A model generated the notes under the pieces. That model was not told where the DNA came from and made no database searches. It saw only the letters and a program-made list of their open reading frames with translations. Both the position numbers and the translations under genes were made by a program. A DNA stretch of 64,000 bases from contig CAZPQK010000013.1 in the NCBI GenBank assembly GCA_964588695.1, forward strand, positions 26,011-90,010. Reading direction: 5' to 3'. Positions 16,831 to 25,281 of this stretch are shown piece after piece. This stretch comes from CAZPQK01 sp964588695. Its GTDB lineage: Bacteria > Krumholzibacteriota > Krumholzibacteriia > WVZY01 > JAKEHA01. The number at the start of each line of letters is the position of its first letter. Within the stretch, counting starts at the first letter, position 1.

Positions 16831-19338
16831 CTAGACAAACGCCAGGTTAATAAGCGCTTGTTGCTCCAGTACATGAGCCTTGGCGGACCCAGTCGCGGGG
16901 CTGGCCGATTCGTAACGCTTGATGGTGGTAATGTGCCGATCGCCGGCAATCGGCCGCAAGCGCGGCTTGACGAATGTCAGCGGCCCCATGTTGGCGGGTT
17001 CTTCCTGAAGCCAAATGATCTTGCGCGCATCGGGCATCGACTTGAATATGGCCGCTAGTTGCTTCTCTGGAAACGGATACAGTTGTTCGATCGTAATAAT
17101 TGCACGGTCCCAGGCCTCGCGTTTGCGTCGCTCGCTGCGTAGCTCGTGAACAATCTTGCCTGAGCACACGATAATCTTGGATACAGCCGCTGGGTCGGTA
17201 ATCTCCAGGTCAGGTACGACCACCTGAAATTCGCCTTCCGACAGCCATTCCGCCGACGAGCATGCGGGCTCGGCACGCAGCATACTCTTGGGCATAAAAA
17301 ACACCGCCGGTTTGCGCCACTTGCGCAGCGCGTGACGGCGAAGCGCATGAAAGTACTGCCCCGACGTCGATAGTTGGAAAACCTGAATGTTATCTTGCGC
17401 CGCGAGTTGCAAAAAGCGTTCGATTCGTGCGCTGGAGTGTTCCGGACCCTGCCCTTCGTACCCATGCGGAAGCAGCATGACCAGGCCGGAAAGCAGTTTC
17501 CATTTATCTTCCGCCGCCGACACGTATTGATCGATGATAATCTGTGCCCCGTTGGCGAAGTCACCAAACTGAGCCTCCCATATCACCAGTCCATCGGGGT
17601 ACTCGCGGCTAAAGCCGTATTCAAAACCCAACGCGCCCGCCTCGGAAAGCGGCGAATCGGTGACGGTGAACTCGCCCTGGTCTTCGTGCAAGTGCGAGAG
17701 CGGCTCGAAACGTGATCCATTCTTGATGTCAACCAGCGACGCATGGCGATGGTTGAAGGTTCCGCGGCGAACGTCCTGGCCGGTCAGTCTGATTTTCATG
17801 CCCTCGTCAAGCAGCGATGCCAGCGCTAGTGACTCAGCCATCCCCCAGTCGACCGGTCGATCACCGTCGCCCATCTCGCGGCGCTGTTCCATCAATCGCT
17901 TGATTTTGGGATGGATGGCGAAGTTGTCGGGCCATTGGGTAACCAACTCGGTCAGTTCGGAAACCCGGTCAGGCTCGATAGCCGTTGGAACTTCAAAGGA
18001 TTCTTCGTACAACCCGCCGTAATAGTTACCCCAAAAATCGGGGAGCTTCCAATACGTCGGACGCGTGGAACTACTACGTCCTTGTTGCTGCTGCTCCGAC
18101 AGGTCATCCATTTTATCTTTTTTGAGCGTTTCCAGTTCGGCTTCGGTCTTGCCGATCTTTTCTCCGTAGATCTCCCACAGCATGGGATGAGCCTTGATGT
18201 CGCCGTAGAGTTGCGGTTGCGTTGTGGTGGGGTCTTCGATTTCACTATGGCCGTAACGCCGGTATCCAATTAAGTCGACCACAACATCGGTCCCAAACTC
18301 GTACCGAAAGTCCGCAGCAATCTGGCCAGCCCACCACACCGCATCCGGGTCTTCCCCGTTGACATGGATAATTGGCACCGACAAGCGGCGCGCCGCGTCC
18401 GAAGCATAGCGTGTGGAATGCAGGCACTGCGGTTCGGCGGTAAACCCGATAAGGTTGTTGACGATGACTTGAATGGTCCCGCCAACCGTGTAGTCGTCGA
18501 CGTCGGCGAAGTTCAAGGTTTCCGAAACAATTCCCTGTCCGGCAAACGCCGCGTCGCCATGCAAAGTCACCGGCAGCATGGCTTCGCGCCCACCGTCGCC
18601 ACGGCGCTCCTGCCGCGCGCGGGTACGCCCCATGACTACGGGGTTAACCGCTTCCAGGTGACTGGGGTTGGTTGAAAGGTGAACCTCAACCTTGCCGCCA
18701 GAATGGGTTGTATAACTGCCCATCGCGCCAAAGTGATATTTCACATCGCCGGCACCGAGCACACTTCGCGGATCAACATCTTCCATGTCGGTAAACACGC
18801 TTGCGCCCGGGATGTTCACGATGTTCTTCATAACGTTGAGTCGGCCACGGTGACTCATCGCCAGATACAGGAACTCAGCGCCGCGACTGGCAGCGGTTTC
18901 GAGAATAGAATCCATCAGCGGCACGATGCCCGCGACACCGTCGCTGGAAAACCGTTTGCTACCGACATAACGCGAGTGCATGAAGCGCTCAAACAACTCC
19001 GAGTCCATCAAACGCGACAACACGTAGTCACGATCGACCTCAGGCATACCGGCTTCCATTGCGTCCCGAATCCACCGCTGCTGGTCGCGATCAACCAGGT
19101 GCATAAACTCGACGCCGAGCGAGCTGCAATAAACCTCGCGATAGCGCGCAACGTCGTTGGCGTCGCCGGAGGCCATGGCGTCGGTAATGTCGGGATGTTC
19201 GTAAGGCTTAATGCGGTCGAAGGGATCGATGGAGGCCATCAAATAGCCCCAACGCCGAAACGCTTCGGCAACCGGATTGGGAGGAAACTCGTCAGTACTA
19301 CTGGTGCGTTCGCTGGACGGCTGCTGAGTTGTACTCAT
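16831..19338 (-). CDS. sucA: 2-oxoglutarate dehydrogenase E1 component
   Basis: The thiamine-diphosphate-dependent E1 that decarboxylates 2-oxoglutarate in the TCA cycle. Family features are clear: REVYCSSLGVEFMHLVDRDQQRW, LAMSHRGRLNVMKNI, LHGDAAFAGQGIVSE (ThDP/Mg region), IGYRRYGHSEIEDPT, and the C-terminal pyrimidine-binding half ending in QEEPANMGPLTFVKPRL. At 835 residues it lacks most of the ~100-residue N-terminal E2-docking segment of the E. coli enzyme; the recognisable domain starts at about residue 25. No sucB or lpd is adjacent. The gene is monocistronic with its own terminator. Confidence 0.95.
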   Translation of the reverse strand: MSTTQQPSSERTSSTDEFPPNPVAEAFRRWGYLMASIDPFDRIKPYEHPDITDAMASGDANDVARYREVYCSSLGVEFMHLVDRDQQRWIRDAMEAGMPEVDRDYVLSRLMDSELFERFMHSRYVGSKRFSSDGVAGIVPLMDSILETAASRGAEFLYLAMSHRGRLNVMKNIVNIPGASVFTDMEDVDPRSVLGAGDVKYHFGAMGSYTTHSGGKVEVHLSTNPSHLEAVNPVVMGRTRARQERRGDGGREAMLPVTLHGDAAFAGQGIVSETLNFADVDDYTVGGTIQVIVNNLIGFTAEPQCLHSTRYASDAARRLSVPIIHVNGEDPDAVWWAGQIAADFRYEFGTDVVVDLIGYRRYGHSEIEDPTTTQPQLYGDIKAHPMLWEIYGEKIGKTEAELETLKKDKMDDLSEQQQQGRSSSTRPTYWKLPDFWGNYYGGLYEESFEVPTAIEPDRVSELTELVTQWPDNFAIHPKIKRLMEQRREMGDGDRPVDWGMAESLALASLLDEGMKIRLTGQDVRRGTFNHRHASLVDIKNGSRFEPLSHLHEDQGEFTVTDSPLSEAGALGFEYGFSREYPDGLVIWEAQFGDFANGAQIIIDQYVSAAEDKWKLLSGLVMLLPHGYEGQGPEHSSARIERFLQLAAQDNIQVFQLSTSGQYFHALRRHALRKWRKPAVFFMPKSMLRAEPACSSAEWLSEGEFQVVVPDLEITDPAAVSKIIVCSGKIVHELRSERRKREAWDRAIITIEQLYPFPEKQLAAIFKSMPDARKIIWLQEEPANMGPLTFVKPRLRPIAGDRHITTIKRYESASPATGSAKAHVLEQQALINLAFV

Positions 19339-19584
19339 GAGAATTTTTTAAGCTCTCCGAGCGATTTCGGCGAAAAGGACGCCAGCCCTAAAAAATGAGG
19401 CTGTCTGGCCTCCGCTGCGCGGAATCCGGTCAGCCACGGCCGAAGGAAGATGCCTTCGGCAACCCAGGTAAATGGGTCTACCCGCTAAAATTTAACACGC
19501 GCCACAGGGGGCGTAAACACTTCTATAGCAACATATCGTCCGGAATGTCGATTTACCTGAGATTTTTTGGTCTTCTTGCTTGGG
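19339..19584. other. Intergenic leader region upstream of sucA with hairpins
   Basis: No gene is supportable here. The region contains a perfect 7-bp hairpin (CCGAAGG / CCTTCGG, 19440-19459) with a 6-nt loop. Reading toward sucA, it also has a GC-rich stem (CCGC-GCA-GCGG) followed by a T6 run at 19390-19395. That arrangement resembles a weak attenuator or structured 5' leader, but no known riboswitch class matches. Confidence 0.3.
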
Positions 19585-20556
19585 CTACGGGCGGTTTTGT
19601 AGAATCTCCTCGATTTGAGCCATTACCCCTGCGTCGAGCCGCTCGGCCACCTGGAGCGCTCCCAGGTTCTCTCTCACCTGATCTGCGCGTGAGGCCCCGG
19701 TGATCACCGTGCTCACGTTGGGATTTTTAAGGCACCATGCCAGCCCCAACTGCGCCCGCGAGCATTCCAGCCTGTCCGCCACCGCCGCCAGCGCCCGAAC
19801 CTTGGCCAGCTTCGGCGCAGCGTCGTCACCCACCATCAAATCCTTCAACCATTCCAGGCCGTCGAGCGTGGCCCGGGTATCGTCAGGCAGCCCGTTGTCA
19901 TACTTGCCGGTTAACAGCCCCGAGGCCAACGGACTCCAGATTGTCGTCCCCATTCCGTATTTTTCGTACAGTGGCGCATACTCGCGCTCGAAGCGCTCTC
20001 GGTGAAGCATGTTGTATTGCGGCTGCTCCATCGCAGGCGCGATCAGGTGCTCGCGGGCAGCAATTTCGTGCGCCTCAATGATCTGTTCCGCACTCCACTC
20101 GCTCGTCCCCCAGTAGAACGCCCATCCCTGGTTAATGACAAAGTTCATCGCGCGAACGGTTTCTTCGATGGGAGTGTTGGGGTCGGGACGATGGCAAAAG
20201 ATTAAATCGACATAGTCCATCTGAAAACGATCAAGCGCCGCTTCGGTGCCTTCGATGATGTGCTTGCGCGAAAGGCCGGTGTCGTTTGGGCCCTTTCCGC
20301 CCCAGAATATTTTTGTCGATATAACCAGGTCGCTGCGTTTCCAACCGGCCCGCCGGATAATATCCCCCATCACGACCTCGGCCTGTCCCCCGGCATAGGC
20401 TTCAGCGTTGTCGAAAAAGTTAACGCCGCCTTGGTACGCCGCTTCCATGCACTCAAATGCGGTGTCGTCGCCAACCTGCTTGCCAAACGTCACCCACGCG
20501 CCAAACGACAGCGCCGAAACGCGTAGTCCTGATTTGCCCAGTTGCCGATACTCCAT
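19585..20556 (-). CDS. Aldo/keto reductase (Kv-beta/YghZ type)
   Basis: A 323-residue TIM-barrel oxidoreductase using NADPH. The catalytic tetrad is visible: Asp and Tyr in FFDNAEAYAGGQAE, Lys in VISTKIFWGG, His in LIFCHRPDP. Cofactor-binding segments near the end (AWCLKNPNVSTVITGASRADQVRENLGA) are typical. The RxLGxSGLRVSALSFGAW opening and the 'FYWGTSEWSAEQI' strand place it with the voltage-gated-channel beta-subunit-like AKRs. The substrate is probably an aldehyde such as methylglyoxal, but this is inferred from relatives. It lies 12 bp downstream of an exported protein of unknown function on the same strand. Confidence 0.9.
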   Translation of the reverse strand: MEYRQLGKSGLRVSALSFGAWVTFGKQVGDDTAFECMEAAYQGGVNFFDNAEAYAGGQAEVVMGDIIRRAGWKRSDLVISTKIFWGGKGPNDTGLSRKHIIEGTEAALDRFQMDYVDLIFCHRPDPNTPIEETVRAMNFVINQGWAFYWGTSEWSAEQIIEAHEIAAREHLIAPAMEQPQYNMLHRERFEREYAPLYEKYGMGTTIWSPLASGLLTGKYDNGLPDDTRATLDGLEWLKDLMVGDDAAPKLAKVRALAAVADRLECSRAQLGLAWCLKNPNVSTVITGASRADQVRENLGALQVAERLDAGVMAQIEEILQNRP

Positions 20557-20568
20557 GGTTGCCTTTCG

Positions 20569-21882
20569 TTAGAGCGCCATCTTTTCGATGACGATGCCGT
20601 CGTAAGGGATGCCGAGTCGATCCAACGCCGCAAAGAAATGACCGAGCGATAGTAAGTACTCGTCACTCCTGGTTGCTATGTCTTCGCGAATCGTGGGCGT
20701 AATGTTGCTATAAAAATAATGCCCCGACACCGCGTTTACCCTAACGATCCGCGGATCAGCGGCGTTCTCAACAAAGAATGCTCCCGCGGTGACCAGCGGC
20801 TCGCCGTGAAAAAGAAACGCGTGGTTGGCGCGAGCGACCTTGCGGCCGGTTTGCTCTTCGATGCGTTGCACTTCTTCGCGCGGAATCTCGTACCCGACAC
20901 GAAGCTTGCCCGCGATGTTAACGCCAAAGAAGTACTCGCCGGGACGAAGGGTGCGCATAAGGTCGGCGGTGAGGGTTTTAATCACCCCGAAGTCGCCGCC
21001 GCGTTCGATGAACTCGCGGTATTCTTCTTGGAAGAGTTCGTATTCTTTATTGGGGTAGGCTTTGGGTTCGACCTGGCGTTTGAACCAGTCGAGCAAGTTG
21101 TTTGATGGTGTAAACGAAAGGATGCCGCTGGCAAATCGAGTTTCTATCGCGGCGTGCTGCTTGATGAAGTCTTTGTAGTTTTGATAACCGTCGATCACAT
21201 AGTCGGGACGCGGCGGGTAGAGCCAGAATTCTTCGGGCACGTTGGGATCGATCGGTGGCTCGGGTGATTGGCCCAGGTCGACGGCATGGAGGTAGTCGGA
21301 GACGCGACGAGCGTAGTCCCCGAACTCAATGAGGTCTTCCGGAGTTTCGTACCAACTTACCTTGGGCCAAGACTCATGGGCATGCGCGTACCACTGCATG
21401 AACCGCGTCTGCGCAACAGTCTGAACAAGGATAAGTTCTTCGGTGGCCGAGTTCACCGACGGCTCGCGATTCCAGTGGTTGCGCAGCGTCACCCCCCGAA
21501 ACGCAAATACCTTGTCTCGTAGCTCCGGTAACACGCCCTGAGCCTTGGCAAGAGCCCTGGCTTTTTTCAGTGCTGCCAGCGACGGAGCGATGACACGCGG
21601 CGAACCAAACATCCAGTGAGCGGGATGCGGTCCATTGAAGGGGTTCGGATAGACGCCTATTTTGTGCGGCGCGACCGGCGCCGTGATCAGATATCCCTCC
21701 GACTCTGGGAAGACGCCCTCGAGGTATGCCAACAGATCGGGCTGACTCGCTTTCACCCAATTGGTGTAGCGGTCGCCAGTGATGTCTCGTTTCGCAGGCG
21801 GTAGTTCGACGGTAGCGGGTTGGGCCCACGACAGGGACGCGACCATCGACAACAGTAACAGCAACAAGGCGGTTCGCTTCAT
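20569..21882 (-). CDS. Exported protein of unknown function
   Basis: A 437-residue protein with a clear signal peptide ending in SLSWAQ. I do not recognise the family. The mature part is rich in aromatic and charged residues (HAHESWPKVSWYETPEDLIEFG, EFWLYPPRPDYVIDGYQNYKDF). It has no membrane segment after the signal and no obvious repeat. A 'GVYPNPFNGPHPAHWMFGSPR' segment near residue 80 resembles the PNPF start of a FlgD-like domain but is in the wrong place, so it is probably coincidence. It lies just upstream of the aldo/keto reductase and may be co-transcribed. Likely periplasmic. Confidence 0.65.
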   Translation of the reverse strand: MKRTALLLLLLSMVASLSWAQPATVELPPAKRDITGDRYTNWVKASQPDLLAYLEGVFPESEGYLITAPVAPHKIGVYPNPFNGPHPAHWMFGSPRVIAPSLAALKKARALAKAQGVLPELRDKVFAFRGVTLRNHWNREPSVNSATEELILVQTVAQTRFMQWYAHAHESWPKVSWYETPEDLIEFGDYARRVSDYLHAVDLGQSPEPPIDPNVPEEFWLYPPRPDYVIDGYQNYKDFIKQHAAIETRFASGILSFTPSNNLLDWFKRQVEPKAYPNKEYELFQEEYREFIERGGDFGVIKTLTADLMRTLRPGEYFFGVNIAGKLRVGYEIPREEVQRIEEQTGRKVARANHAFLFHGEPLVTAGAFFVENAADPRIVRVNAVSGHYFYSNITPTIREDIATRSDEYLLSLGHFFAALDRLGIPYDGIVIEKMAL

Positions 21883-22016
21883 CCGGCGATCATACGAGCC
21901 GACCCGGTACGATGCAACCCACGAACCCGCTATACCGCAACAACCACGACCATTCGGTTTGCAATCTCAGCAAAGTTGGGTACCTTACATCGGTCAGCAG
22001 CATTGAAAGGATACCC

Positions 22017-22601
22017 ATGTCTGATACTCCCAGAATTCTCGCGTTCGGCGGAAGTCTTCGCCAGGACAGCTTCAACCACAAACTCGCCGCCGCTTTTGCG
22101 CGCGCAACCGAAGCCGCTGGAGCCGAGTCGCGACTGATTCGCTTGCGCGACTATCCTCTGCCGGTCTTCGACGCCGACCTTGAGTCGGAAACCGGCATCC
22201 CGCGCGAGTCCAAGGAACTCAGCGCACATATCGCCTGGGCCGACGGCCTGATAGTTTCATGCCCGGAGTACAACTCGAGCCTCACCGCCGCGCTTAAGAA
22301 CGCTATTGACTGGGTATCACGCAAAGACGATCAGCAACCGGGATTTGGCGTGCTCGCGGGAAAGCCGATTCTGCTGGTGGCCACTTCGACGGGCGGCCGC
22401 GGTGGTCTGCGCGGACTCCCCCACGCCCGCGATGTATTCTCGAACATCGGAATGGTGGTGGTCCCGCCGATTTACGCGGTGAGTTTTGCGGCGAAGGTGT
22501 TCGCCGCCGACGGTTCCATCGCCGATGACGCCATTGCCGAACAGATCAGCAAACTCAGCGCAACCATGGTGGAAACCACAAAGCGACTGCAGCGAAGTTA
22601 A
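22017..22601 (+). CDS. NADPH-dependent FMN reductase / NAD(P)H quinone reductase
   Basis: The start at ATG 22017 follows a GAAAGG ribosome-binding site. The 194-residue flavodoxin-fold protein has the FMN phosphate loop FGGSLRQDSFNHKLA, the conserved SCPEYNSSLTAALKNAIDWVSR and VATSTGGRGGLRGL segments, and the hydrophobic C-terminal strand. The family reduces FMN, quinones, azo dyes or chromate; the exact substrate is not set by sequence. It is convergent with the ATP-grasp gene 8 bp away. Probably a housekeeping redox enzyme. Confidence 0.9.
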   Translation: MSDTPRILAFGGSLRQDSFNHKLAAAFARATEAAGAESRLIRLRDYPLPVFDADLESETGIPRESKELSAHIAWADGLIVSCPEYNSSLTAALKNAIDWVSRKDDQQPGFGVLAGKPILLVATSTGGRGGLRGLPHARDVFSNIGMVVVPPIYAVSFAAKVFAADGSIADDAIAEQISKLSATMVETTKRLQRS

Positions 22602-22609
22602 ACGAAGGA

Positions 22610-23467
22610 TTACCCGCCAAGCACGATGTCGACCAAACGTTCGGCCGATTCGGGATTGAAACGGTGAAACAACTCGGGTTCGACCATTTCCAACTCCATA
22701 ATGTGCGGACCGTTGTTTTGCACCAGATCCACGCGCGCATAGACCCACCCCTGCGGCACCGCGGCTAATGCCTGCTCGGCTACCGCACGCTCTTGCGCCG
22801 TTGGGCGATAAGAACGAATGTTGCCGCCGTGGTCGTCTTGCACGCGAAACTCGCCCGGCCGCGCGGTCTTCCACACCGCGTGGGTCATCGTGTCCCCGAT
22901 CACGATAATCGAAAGCTCTCCATCGCGTTCCACCGCGGGGATGAACGGCTGAATCATCAAGTCCCTGCGGGCGGCAAGATCGTCGATGGTGGGCCGCATC
23001 GCATCGCGTTCCTGAGGAAACACTTTGTACGTGTCATAACCGCCGCCGCCAACCACCGGCTTAACCACCAGCGCGTCCCATCCGTGGGCATCGGCGATAG
23101 TCGCCAGATCGCAAGGTTCCCCTGCGATGTGCCAGTGTGTCGGCACTACCGGGACACCTTTGTCAGCGAGGTCATCGAGGTAGTGCTTATCCAGGTTCCA
23201 GCGCATGATTTCGACGGGGTTCAGTAATCGCGATCGCGCCGCCGCCCCCTGCAACCACGCGCCAAAGTTTTCGGAGTCGTGCATGTAATCCCAGGTGGAC
23301 CGAATCAACGTGACGTCGGCGTCGTGTCGATCCGCACCCTCATCGTTCCATCCGATCGCGTAAGCATCGACGCCGCGGTTCTTAAAGCGCTGTAGCAACA
23401 ACTCGTCGTCATCGTTCCAGTGCGCTAGTCCCTTGGAACCGATTAGCGAAACCCGTTTACTGCTCAT
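22610..23467 (-). CDS. ATP-grasp ligase, glutathione-synthetase/RimK-like
   Basis: The start at ATG 23467 was chosen because it overlaps the end of the cupin gene by 11 bp and begins a recognisable domain (MSSKRVSLIGSKGLAHWNDDDELL). The 285-residue protein has an N-terminal pre-ATP-grasp Rossmann section and a central ATP-grasp domain (WDALVVKPVVGGGGYDTYKV for nucleotide binding, IQPFIPAVERDGELSIIVIG). It ends with the Mg-binding strand ARVDLVQNNGPHIMELEMVEPELF. Family members join a carboxylate to an amine; the substrate is unknown. Coupling to a small cupin suggests joint work on a small molecule. Confidence 0.8.
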   Translation of the reverse strand: MSSKRVSLIGSKGLAHWNDDDELLLQRFKNRGVDAYAIGWNDEGADRHDADVTLIRSTWDYMHDSENFGAWLQGAAARSRLLNPVEIMRWNLDKHYLDDLADKGVPVVPTHWHIAGEPCDLATIADAHGWDALVVKPVVGGGGYDTYKVFPQERDAMRPTIDDLAARRDLMIQPFIPAVERDGELSIIVIGDTMTHAVWKTARPGEFRVQDDHGGNIRSYRPTAQERAVAEQALAAVPQGWVYARVDLVQNNGPHIMELEMVEPELFHRFNPESAERLVDIVLGG

Positions 23468-23801
23468 CGGGAACCTCCCCACCTTTGACGCCGTAGAACA
23501 CCACCCAGGTTGCAAAGTCGGACGTAAACTCTTCAAAGCGGTGTTCACGCCCTGCGGGAACAAACAGGACATCGCCCGGACCAAAGCGATGCCGTTGGTT
23601 GCCGTTCACAAACCAGCCTTCGCCGGAGGCAACAATGTACAGCTCATCTTGATCGTGCGGGGTCTGGTGATCGACCTGCTCGGGGGCGTACAGCTCGACA
23701 CTCATGGTTCCTCGTTCGAGCAGCGTGACGAAGCGCTTGCCGTCGGGTGCGGGCAGCTTCTTGAGACTGTCGGCAACAGTCAGGTGATAGGGTTTACTCA
23801 T
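23457..23801 (-). CDS. Small cupin-domain protein
   Basis: A 114-residue single-domain cupin with both conserved motifs. Metal ligands are in DHQTPHDQDELYIVASGEG (His/His or His/Gln and Glu) and in GPGDVLFVPAGREHRFEE (last His). It may bind a metal and act as an isomerase, dioxygenase or sensor. The 3' end overlaps the ATP-grasp start, which implies translational coupling. A short 122-bp region separates it from the divergent nfu gene. Confidence 0.85.
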   Translation of the reverse strand: MSKPYHLTVADSLKKLPAPDGKRFVTLLERGTMSVELYAPEQVDHQTPHDQDELYIVASGEGWFVNGNQRHRFGPGDVLFVPAGREHRFEEFTSDFATWVVFYGVKGGEVPDEQ

Positions 23802-23923
23802 GCGGAACAGCCTACGACGGCTTTAACTTGTTGTCAAAATGAGATTTGCAACCCCTTTAGAGATTGCGCGGTTACCCCAAGTTGGTTATTATTCTCCCAG
23901 ATCAACCCTTTAGGAGTAGCCCC

Positions 23924-24562
23924 ATGCATGACGAAATCCGACTTAATTATGAAGGTCCCGACGGTGAGACCATTCGCGTTACCGCTTCGGTGTCGCTAAC
24001 CCACCCAGAACTCTGCACGTTCACCGCGAGCAAACCGTTGCTTCCCGGCTATTCGGCGTATTTTCCAGCGAAAAGCGCGGGCAAGGGATCACCGTTGATT
24101 GACGAACTGTTTAACAACACGGCAATTGAAGGTGTGGTTGTTGGCGATCAGCAGGTCAAGATTAGCCTGCGACATGGCAACGACTGGGAAGAGCACGTCG
24201 CCACTGTGGGCGCGGCCATCCGCGACGCTGTCCTTTCCGAAGATCCAGCCATTGCTCAAGCCGTTATCGACGACATGCTCCCTCCCGAAGATCTGCAGAA
24301 ACGTGTGCAGAACGTACTCGATACGCTGATCAACCCGGCTGTTGCTGGACATGGTGGCGTGGTCCGCTTGCTCGACGTCAGCAATAACACGCTTTTTCTG
24401 GAGTTTGGAGGCGGGTGCCAGGGGTGCGGAATGGCGAACGTCACCCTGCGCTACGGCGTTGAACGCACAATTCGTGAAGAAGTGCCCGAAGTCGGCGATA
24501 TTCTTGATGCCACCGACCATGCCGCCGGCCGCAATCCCTATTACGCACCCCAGCAAACCTAG
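23924..24562 (+). CDS. Nfu-type iron-sulfur cluster carrier
   Basis: The start at ATG 23924 is preceded by taggagtag; upstream codons are not part of the domain. The 212-residue protein has an Nfu N-terminal domain (SPLIDELFNNTAIEGVVVGDQQVKISLRHGNDWEEH) and a C-terminal NifU/Nfu domain. The latter includes INPAVAGHGGVVRLLDV and the cluster-binding CxxC in GGGCQGCGMANVTLRYGVER. The PEVGDILDATDHAAGRNPYY tail is typical of bacterial NfuA-like proteins. It carries [4Fe-4S] clusters to target enzymes; many Fe-S proteins (NuoI, ETF-QO) lie in this window. Followed by a strong terminator. Confidence 0.9.
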   Translation: MHDEIRLNYEGPDGETIRVTASVSLTHPELCTFTASKPLLPGYSAYFPAKSAGKGSPLIDELFNNTAIEGVVVGDQQVKISLRHGNDWEEHVATVGAAIRDAVLSEDPAIAQAVIDDMLPPEDLQKRVQNVLDTLINPAVAGHGGVVRLLDVSNNTLFLEFGGGCQGCGMANVTLRYGVERTIREEVPEVGDILDATDHAAGRNPYYAPQQT

Positions 24563-24590
24563 CGCGTTTTCCGGGCACCCCGCTAAAGAA

Positions 24591-24616
24591 AAAGCCGACG
24601 CACTCGCGTCGGCTTT
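24591..24616. terminator. Bidirectional rho-independent terminator
   Basis: A perfect 11-bp stem (AAAGCCGACGC / GCGTCGGCTTT) with an ACTC loop, A-rich on the left and T-rich on the right, lies between the convergent nfu and tpx genes. Confidence 0.9.
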
Positions 24617-24640
24617 CCTTTTGAAACTCTTCGGGCGCTA

Positions 24641-25138
24641 CTACAACGCCGCTAGCGCCGCGTCGTAGTTGGGCTCCTGTCCAATTTCTGGAACCAACTC
24701 GGTGTATTTGACGGTTCCGTTTTCGTCGAGAACCACGACTGCACGGGCCATCAACCCTTCAAACCCGCCGTCCGCGATTCTAACCCCGTAGTCGTTGCCA
24801 AACCCCGGCGAGCGGAACACCGACAGCGGAACCACGTTTTCGATCCCCTCAGTTGCGCAAAATGCGTCTAACGCAAACGGAAGATCGGCCGAAATACTTA
24901 GAACCACACCATCGTCACGGCTAGCAAACGCTTCATTGAACTTTCGCATCGATGCCGAACACACGCCGGTGTTTACGCTCGGGATGATGCTTAACACAAC
25001 TTTCTTTCCCGAAAAATCGGAAAGCGAAGCGGGTTCGAGACCTTTGGTCGTCAGTGTAAACGCAGGCGCTTTGCTTCCGACTGCCGGGAGGTCACCGACG
25101 GTGTTGCATGGGGCGCCGCCCAGAGTGATGCTGGCCAT
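24641..25138 (-). CDS. tpx: Thiol peroxidase, atypical 2-Cys peroxiredoxin
   Basis: The start at ATG 25138 follows AAGGAG. The 165-residue protein is the normal length for Tpx. It opens with ITLGGAPCNTVGDLPAVGSKAPAF and has the peroxidatic cysteine in IPSVNTGVCSASMRKFNE, the resolving cysteine in LPFALDAFCATEGIENV, and FGNDYGVRI. It reduces hydrogen peroxide and alkyl hydroperoxides, fed by thioredoxin. A single-gene unit divergent from the acyl-activating enzyme gene. Confidence 0.95.
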   Translation of the reverse strand: MASITLGGAPCNTVGDLPAVGSKAPAFTLTTKGLEPASLSDFSGKKVVLSIIPSVNTGVCSASMRKFNEAFASRDDGVVLSISADLPFALDAFCATEGIENVVPLSVFRSPGFGNDYGVRIADGGFEGLMARAVVVLDENGTVKYTELVPEIGQEPNYDAALAAL

Positions 25139-25281
25139 ATCTTGCTCCTTAAATAATCTTTCCCAGATAATGCAGATCGTCGTCACCCTGTACGGTAATG
25201 ACAGCAGGAGGCGGTGTCAACCGTCCCCGCAGTTGTCTCCGCGACCGGTCTGCGCTAGGCTAGGCCAAACGAAGGAGCCAA

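Noticed and set aside
19395..19703. Open frame upstream of sucA read on the plus strand
   Set aside because: It has no ribosome-binding site or family resemblance, contains hairpins, and runs into the aldo/keto reductase gene on the other strand.
20569..21882. FlgD-like domain suggested by YPNPFNG in the unknown exported protein
   Set aside because: The motif is near the N-terminus, and the C-terminal strands and basic end are missing.
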